A DNA stretch of 64,000 bases from Nocardia sp. alder85J (GCF_020176955.2 NZ_JAIUCZ020000009.1:124001-188000), one strand, 5' to 3'. Positions 18,174 to 26,892 are shown, numbered from the stretch's first letter. Made by a program: numbers and translations. Notes: generated from the sequence alone by a model not told the origin.

Positions 18174-18632
18174 GTGGACCATGGTGGCGACCGGCGGGTG
18201 CTGCGCCTCGTCGACGAGACCGGCGAGCGGGCCGGATCCGATGACGATCCGGACCCGGCCGACGGGTGCGGGCCGATCCATCCGATCCCGGCGGACCTGG
18301 TGGGCCGGATCGTCGCGGGACTGGCCATCAGCGCCGAACTGCTTCGCGGCGACCGGCCGGCGCGCCGGCGAGATCCGGTCGCGACGCCGGACCGCACGTT
18401 GACCCTGATCGTCGAGTGGGGCATCTCGCTGGCCTGGTCGAACCGCCGGGCCACCACGTTCGCCGACGAGGCGCTGATCGATCGCACGATCAGCGCGCTG
18501 CGGTCCGGTATCGCCTGCGTCGGTCCCGGCGCCCGGACGGAGTATCCGGGCGATCCGGTCCAGCTGCACGACACGCTCACCGAAACGGTCTCCGCGCTCG
18601 CGGAGCCGCTGTGGCGGACACAACCGTTGTAG
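18174..18632 (+). CDS. Hypothetical protein
   Basis: A possible 152-residue protein starts at a GTG after GGAAGGACGG. The first ~45 residues are Asp/Pro/Gly rich; the rest (for example TLIVEWGISLAWSNRRATTF) looks helical. I recognise no family. It lies 94 bp after the crotonase and is convergent with the amidohydrolase. The frame could be chance in GC-rich DNA. Codon pattern with G/C at third positions gives modest support. Confidence 0.4.
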   Translation: MDHGGDRRVLRLVDETGERAGSDDDPDPADGCGPIHPIPADLVGRIVAGLAISAELLRGDRPARRRDPVATPDRTLTLIVEWGISLAWSNRRATTFADEALIDRTISALRSGIACVGPGARTEYPGDPVQLHDTLTETVSALAEPLWRTQPL

Positions 18633-18658
18633 CGGAACATGATTCGCGGTCCCGCCGG

Positions 18659-19954
18659 TCAGCGGGAGTGCCCGGTGGCCGCTTTGATCCGGGTCTGGAA
18701 GGTCTCGAGCTTCTGTGTGGCGGTGACGGTCTTGTGGCTGCGTGCCCGGATGCTCACGTCGTGACCGGCCGCGGCGGCCCGCAGCGCGCCGACGGTGGCC
18801 TGCTCGCGCGGGATGTGCTGGAACGGATCGAAGGAGTACCAGCGCATGGCGTTGCGGTGGGTCATCTTGTCGATCTCGTCGTCGGGCACGTTCTCGGCGG
18901 TCAGGACCTGCTCGAGCACCTCCGGGGCATCCGGCCACATCGAATCGCTGTGCGGATAGTCCATCTCCCAGGCGATGTTGTCGATGCCGATCTCGTGCCG
19001 CAGCCGGACCCCGACCGGATCGCTGATGAAGCAGGTCAGGAAGTGGTCGCGGAACACCTGCGACGGCAGCTTGCCGCCGAAATCCTGTGCGGTCCAAGCC
19101 GAATGCATCTCGAAGGTGCGATCGACGCGCTCCAGGAAGTAGGGGATCCAGCCGGTGCCGCCCTCGGACAGCGCGATCTGGAGATCCGGATAGTCCTTGA
19201 CCGGCCGGGACCACAGCAGGTCCGCCGCCGCCTGCACGATGTTCAGCGGTTGCAGGGTGATCATCACGTCCGGCGGTGAGTCGACCGTGGGGATCGACAG
19301 CCGTCCCGACGAGCCGATGTGGATGCTGAGCACGGTATCGGTCTCGATCAGCGCCTCCCACAACGGATTCCAGTACGGCTGGTGGAAACTGGGGTACCCC
19401 AGCGCCGCCGGGTTCTCGCTGAAGGTCAGCGAGTGCACACCCTTGGCGGCACAGCGGCGCACCTCGGCGGCACAGGCGTCGGCGTCCCAGCTCACCGGCA
19501 GCGCCATCGGGATGAACCGGCCCGGGTAGGCGCCGCACCACTCGTCGATGTGCCAGTCGTTGTAGGCGCGGACCAGCGCCAGCGAGAACTCGGGATCGTC
19601 GGTGGCGAACAGCCGGGCCGCGAAGCCGGGGAACGACGGGAAGTTCATCGAGGCCAGGACCCCGCCGGCGTTCATGTCCTTGATCCGCTCGTGGACGTCG
19701 AAGCAGCCCGGCCGGATCTCGTCGAGCCCGTCGGGTTCGAGCCCGTACTCCTCCTTGGGCCGGCCGGCGACCGCGTTGAGCGCGACGTTGGGCACCGTGA
19801 CGTCGCGGAACTTCCAGACGTCGGCGCCGTCGTCGGTGTGGATCAGCCGCGGTGCGTCCGCGGCGTACTTCTTCGGCAGGTGGTTCCGGAACATGTCCGG
19901 CGGTTCGATGATGTGATCATCGACGCTGATCAGAATCATGTCGTTCTTGTCCAC
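18659..19954 (-). CDS. Amidohydrolase (Amidohydro_2 family)
   Basis: A 431-residue metal-dependent hydrolase of full family length. It begins with SVDDHIIEP, the usual N-terminal metal-site region, and carries ALSEGGTGWIPYF and WEMDYPHSDSMWP, which corresponds to the conserved FxSDYPH region near the C-terminus. The GTG start at 19954 is favoured by GGAGG seven bases upstream. Family members act as decarboxylases or hydrolases on cyclic compounds. It is divergent from the thiolase at 20147 with operator A between them, so it belongs to the same regulon. The deleted relic at 12087 comes from the same family. Confidence 0.85.
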   Translation of the reverse strand: MDKNDMILISVDDHIIEPPDMFRNHLPKKYAADAPRLIHTDDGADVWKFRDVTVPNVALNAVAGRPKEEYGLEPDGLDEIRPGCFDVHERIKDMNAGGVLASMNFPSFPGFAARLFATDDPEFSLALVRAYNDWHIDEWCGAYPGRFIPMALPVSWDADACAAEVRRCAAKGVHSLTFSENPAALGYPSFHQPYWNPLWEALIETDTVLSIHIGSSGRLSIPTVDSPPDVMITLQPLNIVQAAADLLWSRPVKDYPDLQIALSEGGTGWIPYFLERVDRTFEMHSAWTAQDFGGKLPSQVFRDHFLTCFISDPVGVRLRHEIGIDNIAWEMDYPHSDSMWPDAPEVLEQVLTAENVPDDEIDKMTHRNAMRWYSFDPFQHIPREQATVGALRAAAAGHDVSIRARSHKTVTATQKLETFQTRIKAATGHSR

Positions 19955-20056
19955 GACGACCCTCCTCGGCAGGGTGCTGCGGTAGTGGCAACGGTAGGTA
20001 TGACTGTCCGAATGCTCCCGGGGCGGGCGGGTTCTCGCGGCGCTGCCGGGTACTAT

Positions 20057-20073
20057 ACGGTAAACTTTACAGT
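20057..20073. promoter_or_regulatory. Operator A, near-perfect copy
   Basis: ACGGTAA-ACT-TTACAGT matches both half-sites of the ACnGTAA-N3-TTACnGT pattern exactly. It lies in the 192-bp region between the divergent amidohydrolase (start 19954) and thiolase (start 20147) genes, about 75 bp before the latter. Confidence 0.75.
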
Positions 20074-20146
20074 TGGATACACCACCAGACGACGGTTTCC
20101 GGAACGCCGCCGCGCGCGGCAGCCGGACAATACAGAGGTTGAGACC

Positions 20147-21322
20147 ATGCCAAGACCTGTCATCGTCGGCGCCGTCCGCACGGCCATCGGGCGATCGTTC
20201 AAGGGATCGCTGGTGAACGTCGCGCCGGAGACGCTCGCGGCCGCCGTGGTGCCGGAGGTGGTGCGCCGGGCGGGTATCGACCCGGCCGTGATCGACGACA
20301 TCATCCTCGCCGAATCGCATTACGGCGGTGGCGATCTCGCTCGGCACGCGGCGGTCGACAGTGGCTGGTTCCACGTCCCCGGGCAGGCGGTGAACCGGCA
20401 CTGCGCCGGTAGTCTCACCGCGATCGCCGACGCGGCCGCGTACATCGCCGCGGGCTGGGAACGGGTGTTCGTCGCCGGTGGCGTGCAGTCGCTGTCGATG
20501 ACGCCGCTGATGAAGATGCGCGTCCCCGGGCCGGAACTCACCTTCGCCGAGCCGTGGATCCCGCCGAGTCACCCCGAGACGCCCGATGCGCCGACCAAGG
20601 ACATGTCGATCACCGTCGGCTGGAATACCGCGCAGGCGGCGGGCATTTCGCGGCAGGAGATGGACGCGTGGGCGGTGCGGTCGCATCAGCGCGCCGTCGC
20701 GGCGATCGATGCCGGGAAGTTCCTCGACGAGATCCTGCCGCTGAAGGTGCAGCAGCCGGACGGGTCGGTTCTCGATTTCGCGGTGGACGAGCATCCGCGC
20801 CGGGACACCACCCTCGAGCGGCTGGCCGGGCTGAAGGTGCTGCATCCCGAGATCGAGGGCTTCTCCATCACCGCCGGGAACAGCAGTGGCACCAACGATG
20901 CCGCCGCGGCGGTAGTGGTCGTGGACGACGGGTTCGCCGCCGCGGAGAACCTGACGGTGCTGGCCACCGTCCGGGCCGTCGCGAATGCGGCCGTCCCGCC
21001 GCGCGATACCGGTCTGGGTGCGGTCGAGGTGATCGGCAAGGTGCTCGACCGTGCGGGATTGTCCCCGTCGGATGTCGCGCTGTGGGAGATCAACGAGGCG
21101 TTCGCCTCGGTGCCGATCGCCGCGTCCCGGAAGTACGGCCTGGACGAGGAACTGGTGAACTTCTCCGGCAGCGGGTGCAGCCTCGGCCATCCGATCGCCG
21201 CCTCCGGCGCGCGCATGGTGACCACCCTGATCCACGAATTGCGCCGTCGCGGTGGCGGTATCGGCGTCGCGGCGATGTGCGCGGGTGGCGGCCAGGGCGG
21301 GGCGCTCGTCCTCGAGGTGTGA
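20147..21322 (+). CDS. Thiolase (acetyl-CoA acyltransferase)
   Basis: A 391-residue thiolase has the nucleophilic Cys86 in NRHCAGSLTAI, His348 in CSLGHPIAASG and Cys378 in AMCAGGGQGG, so the catalytic set is complete. NEAF is present as NEAFASVP. It should cleave a 3-oxoacyl-CoA with CoA, ending a beta-oxidation cycle. It is followed after 39 bp by an HSD10-like dehydrogenase, which would produce its substrate; the two are probably one transcript controlled from operator A. The strand terminates at the hairpin at 22145. Confidence 0.92.
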   Translation: MPRPVIVGAVRTAIGRSFKGSLVNVAPETLAAAVVPEVVRRAGIDPAVIDDIILAESHYGGGDLARHAAVDSGWFHVPGQAVNRHCAGSLTAIADAAAYIAAGWERVFVAGGVQSLSMTPLMKMRVPGPELTFAEPWIPPSHPETPDAPTKDMSITVGWNTAQAAGISRQEMDAWAVRSHQRAVAAIDAGKFLDEILPLKVQQPDGSVLDFAVDEHPRRDTTLERLAGLKVLHPEIEGFSITAGNSSGTNDAAAAVVVVDDGFAAAENLTVLATVRAVANAAVPPRDTGLGAVEVIGKVLDRAGLSPSDVALWEINEAFASVPIAASRKYGLDEELVNFSGSGCSLGHPIAASGARMVTTLIHELRRRGGGIGVAAMCAGGGQGGALVLEV

Positions 21323-21361
21323 ATGCAGTGTCGGACATCATTCGGAATGCGAGGAGAGACA

Positions 21362-22132
21362 GTGGCGTTCGAGGGTGAAGTTGTTCTGGTGACCGGCGGC
21401 GCCGGCGGTCTGGGGGCGGCCACGGTGCGGCGCCTGCACGCCGCGGGCGCGAGCGTCGTGATCGCCGATCTCGCCGACGACAAGGCGAGCGCGCTCGCCG
21501 CGGAGCTGGGGGAGCGGGCGGTCTACGTGCGCACCGACGTGCTGAACGAGGATGCGGTGGAACAGGCGCTGGCAGCGGCCGATTCGCTGGGCACGCTGCG
21601 GTACGCGGTGATCGCGCACGGTGGTTTCGGCGTGCTGGAGAAGGTGGTCAACCGGGACGGCAGCCCGGCCACTCTGAAGGGTTTCGGCGACACCGTCTCG
21701 TTGTATCTGACCGGCACCTACAATGTGCTGCGGCTGGCGGCGGCGAAGATCGCGAAGCTGGCGCCGAAGGCCGACGGGGAACGCGGCGCGATCGTGATGA
21801 CCAGTTCCATCGCCGGATACGAGGGGCAGATGGGGCAGTCGGCGTACTCGGCGGCGAAGGGCGGCGTGATCGCGCTGACGCTCAGTGGCGCCCGGGATCT
21901 GAGCACCGTCAAGATCCGGCTCAACAGCATCGCGCCGGGCACCATGCGGACCCCGCTGATGGAGCTCATCGGTGCGGAGGGGTTGTCGAGATTCGCTGCG
22001 ACCGTGCCGTTCCCGAAGCGGCTCGGCGCCCCGGACGAATACGCCGACCTGGCCGAGCATCTGCTGCGCAACACCTACATCAACGGCGAGGTCGTGCGCA
22101 TCGACGGCGCCCAGCGCTTCCAGCCGAAGTAG
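21362..22132 (+). CDS. Short-chain dehydrogenase, HSD10-like 3-hydroxyacyl-CoA dehydrogenase
   Basis: This 256-residue Rossmann protein has the NAD motif TGGAGGLG, catalytic Ser in MTSSIAGYEGQMGQ and YSAAKGG for Tyr and Lys. The EGQMGQSAYSAAKGG segment resembles type 10 17-beta-hydroxysteroid / 3-hydroxyacyl-CoA dehydrogenases. I start at GTG 21362 behind GAGGAGAG rather than at an earlier ATG. It probably oxidises the 3-hydroxyacyl-CoA for the thiolase just upstream. Confidence 0.87.
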   Translation: MAFEGEVVLVTGGAGGLGAATVRRLHAAGASVVIADLADDKASALAAELGERAVYVRTDVLNEDAVEQALAAADSLGTLRYAVIAHGGFGVLEKVVNRDGSPATLKGFGDTVSLYLTGTYNVLRLAAAKIAKLAPKADGERGAIVMTSSIAGYEGQMGQSAYSAAKGGVIALTLSGARDLSTVKIRLNSIAPGTMRTPLMELIGAEGLSRFAATVPFPKRLGAPDEYADLAEHLLRNTYINGEVVRIDGAQRFQPK

Positions 22133-22144
22133 ACCGCGACCTTG

Positions 22145-22184
22145 GAAAGCCCCCGGCGAAGCGAATTCGCGGCCGGGGGCTTTC
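22145..22184 (+). terminator. Intrinsic terminator
   Basis: Perfect 13-bp arms GAAAGCCCCCGGC and GCCGGGGGCTTTC enclose a 14-base loop that contains the small palindrome GCGAATTCGC. It begins 13 bp after the dehydrogenase stop and ends in TTTC. Its A/T-flanked stem could work in both directions, also stopping transcripts from the minus strand. Confidence 0.8.
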
Positions 22185-22195
22185 CCGGCCCGTTG

Positions 22196-22367
22196 TCACC
22201 GCAGCCGCGGCGACATGCGCTTGATGCCGTGCACGAAATCGCTGTGCACGTACTCCGGTTCGCCGGCGACGACCGCGGGCAGCCGGGTGACCAGCTCCCG
22301 GAACATGTGCCGTAACTCCATGCGGGCCAGGTTCTATTCCGAGGCAGAAGTGCGCTCCGCCACCGCT
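22196..22367 (-). pseudogene. Cytochrome P450 C-terminal relic, frameshifted
   Basis: Reading the minus strand, a P450 heme signature SGGGAHFCLG appears in one frame. After one extra base, the frame continues as NLARMELRHMFRELVTRLP and runs to HGIKRMSPRLR and a stop. Joined, these read as the normal heme loop and final helix of a bacterial P450. Everything before the heme loop is gone. It lies directly downstream of the intact P450 at 22424, which suggests a former tandem pair. It cannot make an enzyme. Confidence 0.75.
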
Positions 22368-22423
22368 GCGCGCTGTTCGGATTCCATCTGAACCACCCCC
22401 CGGGGACATCGTCGAAATCCGGG

Positions 22424-23662
22424 TCAGGACATGCGGTAGCGGATCGGCAGATGTTTGAGACCGCCGACGAAGGTCGTCGCGATCAGTTGCGGTGTCCCGT
22501 CGTAGTCGAGGGAGGTCAGCCGCGGCAGCAGCAGCCGGAAGAAGCTGCCGACCTCCATCCGGGCCAGGGGAGCGCCCAGGCAGAAGTGCACGCCGTGTCC
22601 GAATGCCAGCTGCCGGTTGGGATTACGGCCCACGTCGAAGCGGAACGGATGCTCGAAGACCGCCTCGTCGCGGTTGGCCGACACATACGACAGCAGCACC
22701 GATTCGCCCGCGGCGATCGGGACCCCGCCGACGGTGGTGTCCTCGGCCGCGGTGCGCATGAACGCCTTCACCGGGGTGACCCAGCGGATCATCTCCTCGG
22801 TCGCCTTCGGCATCAGATCGAGGTCGGCGCACAGGCGTTCGCGCTGCTCCGGAAAGTCGATCAGGGCCTGGAGCCCACCGGCGATGGTGGCGCTGGTGGT
22901 GTCGTGGCCGGCGGTGGCGATGATGACGTAGTACGACATGGTGTCGATATCCGACAGCGGCTCGCCGTCGATGCGGGCGTTGGCGATCGCCGACGCCAGA
23001 TCGCCGGTGGGATGCTCGCGCCGCGCGGCGGTCAGCGCGCGGAAGTATTCGAACATCTCCAGCAGCGCGGACATGGTGTCGTCGTCGGTGAGCGGCTTGC
23101 GCTGGAGCTCTTCGTCGTTGGAGCCGATGAGCTCCTGGGTGAGCTTCAGCATGAAGGGGAAGTCGGCCTCCGGCACACCGAGCAGCGACATGATGACGTA
23201 CAGCGGGAAGTTCTTGGCGATCGCCTGGACGAAATCGCAGGAGCCGCCGGCGGCGAACATCTGCTCGACGTGCTGCGCCGCGAGTTCGTCGATGCGGTCC
23301 TGCACGGCCTTCAGCGCCGCCGGCCGGAACCAGTCGGTCGCGATGGCGCGCACCACGCGATGCTGCGGGTCGTCCATGTGGATCAGGGTGCGCACGCCTG
23401 CGCCGATCTGCATCTCCTCGGCCTGCGCGGTGAGCAGGACCGGACGCGGCCAGTTGGTGAACACGGTGTTCGCGCGCGAGATCGCGCTGATGTCCGCATG
23501 TCTGGTGACGGCCCAGAACGGGTGGTACCCGGGCACGTCGACGCGGGTGATCGGCCGTTCGGCGCGCAGCCCCGTCAGCACCTCGTGCAACCGGGCCTCG
23601 TCGGTGTACGCACGGGGGTCGGCCAGCATCGCCGCGGCGTTCTCGTCGGTCGGCAGGGCCAC
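22424..23662 (-). CDS. Cytochrome P450
   Basis: A 412-residue class I bacterial P450. The I-helix oxygen motif is AGHDTT (251-256), the K-helix ExxR is E290-M-I-R293, and the heme-binding loop FGHGVHFCLGAPLARME places the iron ligand at Cys361. It should hydroxylate a hydrophobic substrate with electrons from a ferredoxin not encoded here. I chose GTG 23662 because GGAGGTCACC precedes it; an upstream ATG at 23782 would place operator A inside the gene. The family resembles actinobacterial sterol and terpenoid P450s, but I do not assign a CYP number. Confidence 0.9.
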   Translation of the reverse strand: MALPTDENAAAMLADPRAYTDEARLHEVLTGLRAERPITRVDVPGYHPFWAVTRHADISAISRANTVFTNWPRPVLLTAQAEEMQIGAGVRTLIHMDDPQHRVVRAIATDWFRPAALKAVQDRIDELAAQHVEQMFAAGGSCDFVQAIAKNFPLYVIMSLLGVPEADFPFMLKLTQELIGSNDEELQRKPLTDDDTMSALLEMFEYFRALTAARREHPTGDLASAIANARIDGEPLSDIDTMSYYVIIATAGHDTTSATIAGGLQALIDFPEQRERLCADLDLMPKATEEMIRWVTPVKAFMRTAAEDTTVGGVPIAAGESVLLSYVSANRDEAVFEHPFRFDVGRNPNRQLAFGHGVHFCLGAPLARMEVGSFFRLLLPRLTSLDYDGTPQLIATTFVGGLKHLPIRYRMS

Positions 23663-23772
23663 GGTGACCTCCTGGATGGCGTTGTCGCACAGGTCGATAT
23701 CGGATGCGGGACCGCGCGGTCCGACCGGCGCGGGCGCGCGGCGACTCGGCACGACCGTGTGTTGGGGTATTA

Positions 23773-23789
23773 ACTGTAACACTTACCGT
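23773..23789. promoter_or_regulatory. Operator A, near-perfect copy
   Basis: ACTGTAA-CAC-TTACCGT fits the consensus in both arms. It sits 111 bp upstream of the P450 start, with the TetR-2 terminator behind it. It is nearly the reverse complement of the copy at 20057. Confidence 0.75.
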
Positions 23790-23864
23790 ATGAGGCACGG
23801 AAGAGTCGACCCGCACGCGGCGGACGTCGGCGCGAGGTGTGGCCGGCGCCCGGCCCGAACGAAA

Positions 23865-23897
23865 ACCACCGACCGGGAAGGCCTTCCGGTCGGTGGT
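23865..23897 (-). terminator. Intrinsic terminator of TetR-2
   Basis: On the minus strand, 12-bp arms ACCACCGACCGG and CCGGTCGGTGGT flank a short self-complementary centre and are followed by TTTT (23865-23862). It begins about 33 bp past the TetR-2 stop and separates that gene from the P450 promoter. Confidence 0.7.
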
Positions 23898-23929
23898 GGT
23901 GTGGCGGGCCGCCGGTGGCGGCCGGGGAC

Positions 23930-24754
23930 TCAGCGGCTGGTGGCCGCCTTCCGCGGGCGGCGGGCGGGCGCCGCGTGCTCGGTGGTCTCGGCGGCGGGCG
24001 CGGCCTTCTTCGCGGGCCGCTTGGCGGCGGCGCGCCGGGCCGGCGGCTTCGCGGCCGCGGCCTCGATGAGGGCCGCGGCGTGATCGAGAATGCACGTCAG
24101 GCCGTATTCGAAGTTGTGGTCGTCCGGTGCGCCGGACCTGCGCCCGCCCGCGGTCGCCTGTGCGAGCAGCGGGGTCGTCTCCGGTTCGAAGATCAGCTTG
24201 TCGTAGTAGGCGTTCGCCTCGCCGTCCAGTTCCTTGTTCTTGTCGTAGAGCCGTTGCAGTACCACCGAACCCCGGACGAGCAGATGAACGGCCGAATACG
24301 CGTCGAAGGCTTCCTCCAGCGGCAATCCGGCGTGGACGAGGCTGGCCACGACCGCCTCGCTCATATCGGCGCCCAGGCGGCCGGCCCGTGAACTCATGGC
24401 CGCGCGAATCAGCACCAGATCGCACAGAATCGGATCGTCGAGGAATGCCTGCCGCATCGTCCGGGCGTGCTCGGTGAGAGTGGCGCGCCAATCACCGGTT
24501 TCGACGAAAGGCGTCTCGAATGCGTATTTGTGCAATGCCCGGTCGGTCATGGCATTGAGCAGATCGTCCTTCTTGCGGAAGTACCAGTAGATGCTGGTGA
24601 CACCCACGCCGAGATGCTTTCCCAGCAGGGGCATGCTCAAACCGTCGATCGAGACCTCTTCGGCGAGTTCGAAGGCGCCCTCGATGATGTCCTCCGGATT
24701 GAGGGAGCCGCGCTCACGCCTCGGCCGCTTCTCCGCGGTCCCCTGCTTCGCCAT
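23930..24754 (-). CDS. TetR-family repressor (TetR-2) with basic tail
   Basis: This 274-residue regulator has the recognition region GVGVTSIYWYFRKKDDLLNAM, almost the same as in TetR-1 (11084), so both probably bind the same operator. The ligand-binding domain aligns along its length with TetR-1, including a DDHNFE segment. The last ~40 residues are Lys/Ala/Pro/Arg rich (AKRPAKKAAPAAE), like a histone-H1 or DNA-coating tail, and absent from the paralogues in that form. The ATG follows GGAGGTGCGAG. Operator-A-like sites lie in its promoter region. It probably represses the surrounding genes and itself. Confidence 0.88.
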   Translation of the reverse strand: MAKQGTAEKRPRRERGSLNPEDIIEGAFELAEEVSIDGLSMPLLGKHLGVGVTSIYWYFRKKDDLLNAMTDRALHKYAFETPFVETGDWRATLTEHARTMRQAFLDDPILCDLVLIRAAMSSRAGRLGADMSEAVVASLVHAGLPLEEAFDAYSAVHLLVRGSVVLQRLYDKNKELDGEANAYYDKLIFEPETTPLLAQATAGGRRSGAPDDHNFEYGLTCILDHAAALIEAAAAKPPARRAAAKRPAKKAAPAAETTEHAAPARRPRKAATSR

Positions 24755-24887
24755 GCCCGCTCGCACCTCCAGAATCCATCTCTGCGTCCCGGTCGCCCGA
24801 GTTACGTTCGCCGTCTGTGATATTCGATAGCCTGCCGATCGCGAATGTGATCGCGAACATACGCGACCCGATTTCGCTGAAATCGAC

Positions 24888-24916
24888 ACGGTAGATCGTA
24901 CCACGGGCATTACTGT
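24888..24916. promoter_or_regulatory. Operator A, moderate copy plus half-site
   Basis: ACGGTAG-ATC-GTACCAC (24888-24904) has a good left arm and a weak right arm. A separate TTACTGT half-site follows at 24910-24916. They lie 134 bp upstream of the TetR-2 start and may mediate autoregulation. Confidence 0.45.
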
Positions 24917-25248
24917 CGTCGTGTTCCCCGGGCGGCCCGTGCGCTATTCCGGCGCATTTCCGGTGCCGCCGTCGGGGGCCGGATTCCCGCTTCGCGCAAT
25001 GGGTCCGGCGAGTGTATTCACGGTCCGGCGACAATGGCGGATCCGGGGGCGGCGATGGATCGGTCACCGGTATCCGGCCGGGCGATCCGGTGCTCGGCGG
25101 CGCGGAGTCGCCGTTCGTGGCGGGCTCGCCGGGCGGCGCCGCGGCCCTCGGCCGGCCGGGTGTGCCGGCGCCGGAGCGGGCATGGGCGGCGAACACCTCC
25201 GGGCCGGGCCGGATTCGGCCGGCCGCCGCTGCGAACTTTCCTCTCATT

Positions 25249-25265
25249 ACTGTAATGCATGCGGT
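25249..25265. promoter_or_regulatory. Operator A copy before ligase
   Basis: ACTGTAA-TGC-ATGCGGT has a perfect left arm and a right arm matching at CGGT. The left arm is also the centre of ATTACTGTAAT (25247-25257). It ends 74 bp before the ligase ATG at 25339. Confidence 0.6.
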
Positions 25266-25338
25266 AGGTGAGACTGTAGTCTTGTGCCGGACGGTCGGCG
25301 CACCCGCTTCGGATGCCGCCGCGTCCGGAAGGGGCACC

Positions 25339-26886
25339 ATGAGCAGTTCCGATGTTCCGGTGCGGCCGCGCGCCGCCACCCCGTCCGGCGGCGGCGCCGA
25401 TCCGGATGCGGAGTTCGCCGCCGAACTGGCCGGGCACCTCGCGGCCTACGGCGAGCGGCCCTGTATCGAGTTCGAGCGCCGCTGGTACTCCGGTGCGGAG
25501 GTGATCGGTTGTGTGCGTGCGATTTCGGCGGAGCTGGATCGGCTCGGGGTGGCGCGGACCGACCGGGTGGGCATCGTGGTCCGCAACCGGGTGCCGCACG
25601 CCGCGGCGGTTTTCGCCTGCATCGTCGACGGCCGGTCGGTCACGATGATCAATTCCTATCAGTCGGTGACCGGGATCGCCCGGGACGTGGCGGAATTGCG
25701 GCCGGCCGTCGTGATCGCCGACGCGCGGGAGTGGGAGGAGCCGCTGTGCGCGGCGTGCGCCGAGGCGGGCAGCGCCGGGATCGCGGTGTCGGCCGCGGAT
25801 CTCGGCGCCGAAGCGGTGGTGCCGCGCGGTGATCGCGAGACCGCCGGTGCGGCAGCCGGATCCGGGCTCTACATCCTGACCAGCGGCACGACTGGTCCGC
25901 CGAAACGGGTCCGGATTCCCCTCTCGGCCCTGCGGCACACCGTGGCGACGATGACCGCGGGCCGGGATCCGGCGCCGGAGGATCCGCCGGAACTGGTCTA
26001 CTGGCCGTTCGGCAGCGTGGGCATCTGCCAGTTGCTCGCCGGTCCGTTCCTCGCCAAACGGATGGTGCTGTTCGAGCGTTTCACCGTCGATGAATGGGTG
26101 CGGGCGATCAAGACCTATCGGGTCCGGACGGCGGGGGTGCAGCCGACGATCCTGCGGATGGTGTTGCAGGCGAACGTCCCTCGTGCGGATCTCGCCTCGC
26201 TGGAGTACCTGCCCGGTGGTTCCGGTCCGCTGGAGCCCGGACTGCGCGCGGAATTCGAGGCCAGGTACGGCATCCCGTTGCTGTGGGCCTACGGCGCCAC
26301 CGAATTCGGCGGCTCGGTGTGCGCCTGGACGCTGGACACCCATCGCCGCTACGGTGCGGCGAAGCCGGACAGCGTCGGCCGGCCGTTGCCGGGGGTGGAG
26401 GTCCGGGTCGTGGATCCGGAGACGGGCGCGGCGGTCGGCGCGGGGGAGCGGGGCGTGCTGACCGCGCGGGTCGCGGCGCTGGGCCCGGAGTTCGTCCGGA
26501 CCACCGATCTGGCGTCGGTGGACGCCGACGGTTTCGTGACGATCCACGGCCGGGCCGACGGTGCGATCAATCGCGGCGGCTTCAAGATCCTGCCCGAACG
26601 CGTGCGCGCGGTCTTGCTGGGGCACAGCGCGATTCGCGACGCCTGCGTGGTCGGCGTGCCCGATTCGCGACTGGGACAGGTGCCGTTCGCCGTGGTGGAG
26701 CTGCGGCACGGGCACCCCGCGCCCAGCGAGGCGGAATTGCAGGATCTGGTGCGCGAGGCGTTGCCCAGTCACCATGTGCCGGTCGCCGTCGACGTGGTCG
26801 ACGCCCTCCCGCGCAATGCGGCGATGAAACCGAAGGTGCCCGAGGTCGTCGCGCTCTACGGCGAGCGGGGTGAGCGCTCGCCGTGA
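25339..26886 (+). CDS. Acyl-CoA synthetase with PKR loop and altered A10 motif
   Basis: A 515-residue adenylate-forming enzyme of the same subfamily as 5211-6779: the ATP loop is TSGTTGPPKR and the hinge motif GRADGAINRGGFKI. The usual C-terminal lysine motif (S/T)GK is replaced by NAAMKPKVPE, so a lysine is still available but its context is unusual. WAYGATEFGGSVCAW is intact. The ATG follows GGAAGGGGC. It is transcribed alone from an operator-A promoter and is convergent with the phosphotransferase gene six bases away. It may be a slow or specialised ligase. Confidence 0.83.
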   Translation: MSSSDVPVRPRAATPSGGGADPDAEFAAELAGHLAAYGERPCIEFERRWYSGAEVIGCVRAISAELDRLGVARTDRVGIVVRNRVPHAAAVFACIVDGRSVTMINSYQSVTGIARDVAELRPAVVIADAREWEEPLCAACAEAGSAGIAVSAADLGAEAVVPRGDRETAGAAAGSGLYILTSGTTGPPKRVRIPLSALRHTVATMTAGRDPAPEDPPELVYWPFGSVGICQLLAGPFLAKRMVLFERFTVDEWVRAIKTYRVRTAGVQPTILRMVLQANVPRADLASLEYLPGGSGPLEPGLRAEFEARYGIPLLWAYGATEFGGSVCAWTLDTHRRYGAAKPDSVGRPLPGVEVRVVDPETGAAVGAGERGVLTARVAALGPEFVRTTDLASVDADGFVTIHGRADGAINRGGFKILPERVRAVLLGHSAIRDACVVGVPDSRLGQVPFAVVELRHGHPAPSEAELQDLVREALPSHHVPVAVDVVDALPRNAAMKPKVPEVVALYGERGERSP

Positions 26887-26892
26887 GCCGGC

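Larger units (their letters stand above)
24755..25338. other. Divergent intergenic region, TetR-2 / ligase
   Basis: This 584-bp stretch has no convincing gene. The reading frame in front of the ligase at 25339 stays open through part of it but encodes low-complexity Gly/Pro/Arg sequence typical of GC-rich non-coding DNA. It holds the two operator-A-like regions listed separately and GC-rich small hairpins around 25200-25230. Confidence 0.6.

Noticed and set aside
23663..23782. An N-terminal extension of the P450 starting at ATG 23782
   Set aside because: The extra 40 residues are low complexity, the near-perfect operator A would lie within the first codons, and GTG 23662 has a good GGAGG site.
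25012..25338. A longer start for the ligase at 25339
   Set aside because: The upstream codons encode Gly/Pro-rich sequence, include the operator at 25249, and have no ribosome-binding site comparable to GGAAGGGG before 25339.
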